Shown here: piece by piece, positions 60,262 to 64,000 of the stretch
How the letters are laid out: each line of letters opens with the position of its first letter
How positions within the stretch are numbered: position 1 is the stretch's first letter
Assembly: GCF_002159185.1 (NCBI RefSeq)
Contig: NZ_NFHD01000001.1
Location: 186,001 to 250,000 of the forward strand
Reading direction: 5' to 3'
DNA length: 64,000 nt
DNA from: Gemmiger sp. An87
Lineage (GTDB): Bacteria > Bacillota > Clostridia > Oscillospirales > Ruminococcaceae
The notes under the pieces: model-generated
Told to the model about the DNA's origin: nothing
The model's input: the letters and a program-made list of their open reading frames with translations, nothing else
The model's database searches: none
Made by a program: the position numbers and the translations under genes

Positions 60262-60649
60262 ATGAGCGAAAAAAACGCCCCGGCGCTGACCCGGGGCAAC
60301 ATTCTGGCGGCGCTGGTCCGCCGCGGTGGGCGTGGCGGAAAAGGTGTGCATGTTCCTGATGCTGGTGGCCTCCGCCTACATGCAGTCCATCTCGGCCTTT
60401 GTGGCCCAGAACAACGGGGCGGGCCTGCCCGAGCGCTCCCGCCAGGCGCTGTTTTACGGCATCCGCACCGCCTTTGTGGCGGGCGCCTTCTGCGTGCGCA
60501 TTCCGGTGGTGTATCTGATGAGCCATATTCCGGGTGTGGGGCTGTTTCAGATCGGCCTGGGCACGCCCATCTCCTCGGCGGTGCAGATTCTTTTGTGCAT
60601 TGCCGCCTACCGGTGGTATCAAAACCGGGCGAAGCGTTCCGCCCAATAA
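60262..60649 (+). pseudogene. MATE efflux pump reduced by internal deletions and a frameshift
   Basis: The frame opens with a normal ribosome site (GGGGAGG) and MSEKNAPALTRGNILAALV, a MATE N terminus. It is then lost near 60316. A second frame resumes AAVGVAEKVCMFLMLVASAY and YMQSISAFVAQNNGAG, i.e. a mid-protein MATE segment. This runs, with another in-frame deletion near AFVAGAFCVRIP, into the C-terminal RIPVVYLMSHIPGVGLFQI and ends at 60647-60649. About 130 of ~450 residues remain, so it cannot work as a pump. Its promoter and leader are intact. Confidence 0.85.
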
Positions 60650-60654
60650 AACAG

Positions 60655-60709
60655 AAAAGCCGGGCCGGTGCGAAGAGAATTTCCTCTCGCACCGGTCCGG
60701 CGTTTTTTG
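60655..60709. terminator. Bidirectional terminator
   Basis: Long stem (60659-60680 with about 60685-60702) with small bulges, TTTTTT on the right and AAAA on the left; it sits between the pseudogene and the convergent sugar transferase. Confidence 0.9.
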
Positions 60710-62170
60710 TTATTGCTCCGGCTTGTCCGGTTTGGCCTCAGCCTGTCCGCTTTCGGGCGGCGGGGCGGTGTGGCCGGTCTGCAGATGCTCTTTGTTGAAC
60801 AGGCCGCCGAATATGGTCATGAACACAATCTTGATGTCCAGGAAGATGGACCAGTTCTCGATGTACCAGATGTCGCACTGGATGCGCCCTTCGATGGAGG
60901 TGTCGCCCCGGAAGCCGTTCACCTGGGCCCAGCCGGTGATGCCCGGCCGCACCTGGTGCTTGACCATGTAAAGGGGCACAGTCTCCTTGAACTGCTCCAC
61001 AAAATGGGGAATCTCCGGCCGGGGACCGATCAGGCTCATGTCGCCTTTCAGCACGTTGAAGAACTGGGGCAGCTCGTCGATGCTGCACTTGCGGATCAGG
61101 CTGCCGAACCAGGTTTTGCGGGGGTCGGCGTCCTGGGTCCAGCCGGTGTCCTGGCTGGTGTTCACCCGCATGCTGCGGAACTTGTACATGGTGAAGATCT
61201 TTTTGTTCAGGCCCACCCGCTCCTGCCGGAACAGAATCGGCCCCGGGCTGGAAAGCTTCACCCCGATGGCTGCCACCAGCATGATGGGGCTGGTGAGCAC
61301 AATCAGAACAAGGCTGCCCACCACGTCCATGGCCCGCTTTAAGGCGGCGTTGAGCATGTTGTCCAGCGGGATGGTGCGGATGCTGATCAGCTTCACCGAG
61401 CCGATCACGTCCACCGTGGGGCGGCTGGGAATGAAGTCGTTGTAGAAGGGAATGATGCGGATCTTCGCGCCCTGCTTTTCACAGGAGGCGATGATGGTGT
61501 TCATAAAACGGGTTTCGTGGGGCTCCAGCGCCACGATCACCTCGTCCACCGTGGGGCCGGCCAGCAGGTCCGGCAGGTCCTCGTAGCGGCCCAGGTGCTT
61601 GCCCAGGCCCGGCTTTTCGCTGGCGGCCACGTAGCCCAGCACGTTGTAGCCGTACTGGGGGTTGCGGCGCAGCGAATCCAGGTATTCAAAGGCTAGCCGC
61701 CCGTTGCCCACAATCAGCACATGCTTCAGGTTGTAGCCCAGCATCCGGTAGTGGCGCAGGATGCGCCGCACCGTGACCCGCTTGGCCACCACCAGCACAG
61801 TGGAGAACACATAAAACAGCACCAGTACCCCGCGGGAGAAATCCACCGCACGGGTGAGGTAGAGCACCATGCCGATGAGCAAAAGGCCCAAAAGGTTTGC
61901 CTTCATCAGGGCCACCGTCTCGTCCAGCAGGGTGGAGAACCGGAAGGAGCCGTAGAGCTTGAAGGCATAGTAGATGGCGGCCATGATCACCCCGTAGCAC
62001 ACGGCGGGCAGGAAGGCCCCGGTGCGCAGCAGCACCACCGCCGGGTTGACCAGATTGTCGCGGTAAACGCCCAGCCACAGCCACACGGCCAGCAGATAGG
62101 CCAGGGCGATGAGCGAGATATCCAAAAGGCAGTTGACGATGTTCAAAAGCCTCTGATTTTTGCGGATCAT
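60710..62170 (-). CDS. Polyprenyl-phosphate sugar phosphotransferase (exopolysaccharide initiation)
   Basis: 486 residues. Four N-terminal membrane helices, a CoA-binding-like middle domain (HVLIVGNGRLAFEYLDSL, GYVAASEKPGLG), a further hydrophobic helix (VVGSLVLIVLTSPIMLVAA) and the catalytic sugar-transferase domain: RVGLNKKIFTMYKFRSMRV, SIDELPQFFNVLKGDMSLIG and PRPEIPHF...RPGITGWAQVNG. This is the WbaP/CpsE-type enzyme that puts the first sugar-1-phosphate on undecaprenyl phosphate. Start: ATG after AAAAGGGGG. It could supply surface glycans together with the rfb and GT2 genes elsewhere in the window. Confidence 0.95.
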   Translation of the reverse strand: MIRKNQRLLNIVNCLLDISLIALAYLLAVWLWLGVYRDNLVNPAVVLLRTGAFLPAVCYGVIMAAIYYAFKLYGSFRFSTLLDETVALMKANLLGLLLIGMVLYLTRAVDFSRGVLVLFYVFSTVLVVAKRVTVRRILRHYRMLGYNLKHVLIVGNGRLAFEYLDSLRRNPQYGYNVLGYVAASEKPGLGKHLGRYEDLPDLLAGPTVDEVIVALEPHETRFMNTIIASCEKQGAKIRIIPFYNDFIPSRPTVDVIGSVKLISIRTIPLDNMLNAALKRAMDVVGSLVLIVLTSPIMLVAAIGVKLSSPGPILFRQERVGLNKKIFTMYKFRSMRVNTSQDTGWTQDADPRKTWFGSLIRKCSIDELPQFFNVLKGDMSLIGPRPEIPHFVEQFKETVPLYMVKHQVRPGITGWAQVNGFRGDTSIEGRIQCDIWYIENWSIFLDIKIVFMTIFGGLFNKEHLQTGHTAPPPESGQAEAKPDKPEQ

Positions 62171-62236
62171 AAACAGGTAAGCCCCCTTTTCGGCGGCGGG
62201 CGGAACACCCGGCGCGGGAAAACAGTCTTACCCTTT

Positions 62237-62242
62237 ATTATA
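62237..62242 (-). promoter_or_regulatory. -10 box of the sugar transferase gene
   Basis: TATAAT on the minus strand (62237-62242); the -35 is weak (TGGACT at 16 bp). Confidence 0.6.
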
Positions 62243-62300
62243 AACGAACGGGCGCAAAAGTCCATATTTTGAGTGATTTTGTCATGAAAAGAGCACGAAA

Positions 62301-62327
62301 ACAGCCCCGGCAGATGCCGGGGCTGAG
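62301..62327 (-). terminator. Terminator of the peptidoglycan-binding genes
   Basis: Perfect 10-bp stem (62302-62311 with 62316-62325), 4-nt loop; TTTT on the minus strand. Confidence 0.88.
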
Positions 62328-62333
62328 AAATTT

Positions 62334-63020
62334 TCAGTCGATCACGGTTTTGGTGCGGCCGATGCCCACCACCGCGGCGGTGATCTTTTTCCAGGTATTG
62401 CAGCCGCAGATGCCGTCCGCGGTCAGGCCCACCGCCCGCTGGTAGGCCTTGAGGGCGTTTTCGGTGTTGGCGCCGAACTTGCCGTCCAGCGTGCGGGTGG
62501 AGTAGCCCAGGGCGTTCAGCGCGTCCTGCAGGATGAGCACATAGGTGCTCACCGAGCCCCGGCGCACGGTGGGGTACCCGGCGGTGGTGCCGCTGCAGGC
62601 GGGCTTGCCGTAGCGCCGGTCAAAGTGCACCCAGGTGGGGGTCATGTCCTGGGGCTCCACATAGCCCCAGGCGCCGGTGTTCTTGGCGGCCTTCCAGATG
62701 GCATTGCGGGCCGAGGACCCCTGCCCCTGGCCCACGTCGAAGGCAACGCCCGCGTAGTGCTGGCTGCGGGTGCCGTGGCCGCCCTCCCAGATGCGCTTGA
62801 AGGCGTAGCCGATGTGGATGCCCTTGCCGTAGGACCGGCGGGTCAGGTTCCAGGCCTCCATGGCGGCCACGGTGGTCCAGAGGGTGGGGCTCTGGCTGCT
62901 GCCCCGGAACTCCTTCACCTTCATGGTGGCGCCGTAGGAGTAGGGCATGGTGTCGTTTTCGCCCAGGTTGTAGGTGATCAGCTTGTTGGAATAGGCGTCG
63001 TACACAAAGATCTTGGGCAT
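62334..63020 (-). CDS. M15-type D,D-peptidase-like domain with a peptidoglycan-binding domain
   Basis: 228 residues without an evident signal peptide. The N-terminal part has the zinc-peptidase pattern of the M15 family: HGTRSQHYAGVAFDVG (His and Asp ligands) and PTWVHFDRRYG (third His). The C-terminal ~75 residues are a PG_binding_1 domain (RRGSVSTYVLILQDALNALG; DGKFGANTENALKAYQ). It would cut or bind peptidoglycan, perhaps in spore or phage-like lysis contexts. Start: ATG after AAAGGAGC. The upstream gene on the same strand is made of repeated peptidoglycan-binding domains, so both likely act together. Confidence 0.85.
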   Translation of the reverse strand: MPKIFVYDAYSNKLITYNLGENDTMPYSYGATMKVKEFRGSSQSPTLWTTVAAMEAWNLTRRSYGKGIHIGYAFKRIWEGGHGTRSQHYAGVAFDVGQGQGSSARNAIWKAAKNTGAWGYVEPQDMTPTWVHFDRRYGKPACSGTTAGYPTVRRGSVSTYVLILQDALNALGYSTRTLDGKFGANTENALKAYQRAVGLTADGICGCNTWKKITAAVVGIGRTKTVID

Positions 63021-63047
63021 GGTGTTCGCTCCTTTCGTTTGATGGAA

Positions 63048-64000
63048 TCAGGCTTCGGGAATGGGCGGATAGAGCAGCGCGAAGATGGCATCCCAGGTGG
63101 CGCGGTCCACCACGCCGGTGGCGGGCAGGCCCAGCCCCTGCTGGAAGGCGGTCACCGCGCTGGTGGTCTCGGTGCCGTAAACGCCGTCGATGGGCACAAA
63201 ATCCGCCACGCAGTACCGCTGGGCGATGCCGTTCATGGCCTGCTGCAGCGCGCTTACCGCTCCGCCCGCGCTGCCCGGGGCCATCACGTAGCCCGGGTAG
63301 TCCGGCGCGGCGGCGGGCACCGTGGAATCCGGCACCCCGGCGGCCAGGCTCAGGAAGGTGGCCTCCAGCGCGTTCCAGGTGAATTCGTCCACCGTGTCGC
63401 TTTCGGGCTGGTTGAACTCCAGCTGCCAGCTGTGCAGCGAATCCAGGGTGCTCTGGCCGAAGATGCCGTCGAGCTTGCCCGGGTCCTGCACGGTGTCGTA
63501 GAAATAGCTGATGTAGCGCAGCAAAAACTGCACGAAGGCCACCGAGGGCCCCTCGGCGCCCATCATCAGCTCGAAGCCGGGCCAGGGCACCAGGTTGAAG
63601 GCGGCCAGCAGCCCGTCGGACGAGCGCAGCCGCTGGGCCTGCTCGTACAGAGCCTGCCAGGTGGCGGGGCCGATGATGCCGTCCGCGGTCAGGCCGAACA
63701 TGGTCTGGAAGGCCTTCACCGCCGCGGTGGTGGACGGGCCGTAGATGCCGTCGATGGTCACGGTGGGCAGGGTGGGGAAGTAGACCGCCAGCAGCCGCAG
63801 GTAGAACTGAGCCTCCCGCACCGCGGTGCCGGTGCTGCCCTGCTTGAGGGGGGTGCCCGGGTAGGTGCCGGGGCGCTGGTTGGGGGCAAGCAGGCTGTCG
63901 GCCACGTCGCCGTAGACCTCGTACAGCTTCTGCCAGGTGGCGGGGCCCACCACGCCGTCCTGGGTCAGGCCGAATTCCTTCTGGAAGGCCTTCACCGCGC
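63048..64000 (-). CDS. Multi-repeat peptidoglycan-binding protein (5' part outside window)
   Basis: The frame stays open to the window edge, so the start is missing; ~316 residues are visible. It contains about four PG_binding_1-type repeats, each ending in a W-containing helix: VKAFQKEFGLTQDGVVGPAT, VKAFQTMFGLTADGIIGPAT, LDGIFGQSTLDSLHSWQ and IDGVYGTETTSAVTAFQ. Repeated domains of this type anchor proteins to cell wall or spore cortex. A catalytic domain may lie in the missing N-terminal part. The M15-like gene follows 27 bp downstream. Confidence 0.88.
   Translation of the reverse strand, partial: AVKAFQKEFGLTQDGVVGPATWQKLYEVYGDVADSLLAPNQRPGTYPGTPLKQGSTGTAVREAQFYLRLLAVYFPTLPTVTIDGIYGPSTTAAVKAFQTMFGLTADGIIGPATWQALYEQAQRLRSSDGLLAAFNLVPWPGFELMMGAEGPSVAFVQFLLRYISYFYDTVQDPGKLDGIFGQSTLDSLHSWQLEFNQPESDTVDEFTWNALEATFLSLAAGVPDSTVPAAAPDYPGYVMAPGSAGGAVSALQQAMNGIAQRYCVADFVPIDGVYGTETTSAVTAFQQGLGLPATGVVDRATWDAIFALLYPPIPEA

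Overview
The window is a GC-rich (roughly 60-65% by eye) stretch of a Gram-positive, anaerobic, probably gut-dwelling Firmicute. It best fits the Oscillospiraceae/Ruminococcaceae (Clostridium cluster IV). Reasons: AGGAGG-type ribosome sites before nearly every gene, SigA-type TTGACA/TATAAT promoters, a yloU-yloV-recG block, type III glutamine synthetase, desulfoferrodoxin, a molybdenum hydroxylase, and many Ser/Ala-linked lipoproteins. No rRNA, tRNA, CRISPR array, phage or intact insertion sequence was seen.

Layout. 1-5.9 kb: end of a xanthine-dehydrogenase-type subunit, an orphan LytTR regulator, an ECF sigma factor with a membrane partner, and a TrpXYZ-like ABC transporter. 6.1-10.5 kb: a glycosyltransferase, a block of dispersed intergenic repeats, and dTDP-rhamnose genes rfbA-rfbD-rfbB (no rfbC). 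10.6-15.1 kb: small membrane proteins, a GNAT enzyme, membrane-linked XRE and MerR regulators, an AAA ATPase and the remnant of an MFS pump. 15.2-24 kb: an old-yellow-enzyme-type reductase, an AraC regulator, a divergent NAD pair (NAD(P)HX dehydratase and sirtuin), a HAD-fold protein without its catalytic residues, a hydroxyacid dehydrogenase and a MATE pump. 24-30.1 kb: a DUF4261 protein and a 1,046-residue TPR/Suppressor-of-fused protein translationally coupled to an AgrA/AgrC-like two-component system; this is the most unusual locus. 30.3-36.5 kb: a membrane-anchored, domain-inverted GH3 enzyme convergent with an operon of an acetyl-xylan-esterase-like enzyme, its active-site-dead paralogue and a Gfo/Idh oxidoreductase. 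36.5-42.4 kb: recG, yloV, yloU and an orphan oligopeptide-type binding lipoprotein. 42.5-51.2 kb: CBS protein and flavin reductase, a 39-residue small protein, a lipoprotein, glnN, an rRNA methyltransferase, a CYTH protein, a cluster of DnaA-box-like sites, a ZIP transporter and desulfoferrodoxin. 51.5-60.7 kb: Rrf2 regulator, M28 peptidase-GNAT-LarA operon, a polar amino-acid ABC transporter, EutH, and a structured leader before a collapsed MATE pseudogene. 60.7-64 kb: a polyprenyl-phosphate sugar transferase and two peptidoglycan-binding proteins, the last running off the window.

How it fits together. Surface polysaccharide functions recur (GT2, rfb genes, sugar-phosphate transferase, peptidoglycan-binding proteins), as do plant-polysaccharide functions (GH3, AXE1) and amino-acid/nitrogen uptake (three binding-protein systems, glnN). 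Many genes are separated by compact terminator/promoter junctions, several with hairpins at the very start of the transcript or terminator-like stems in the leader. Functions are assigned from motifs read by eye; no database search was run.
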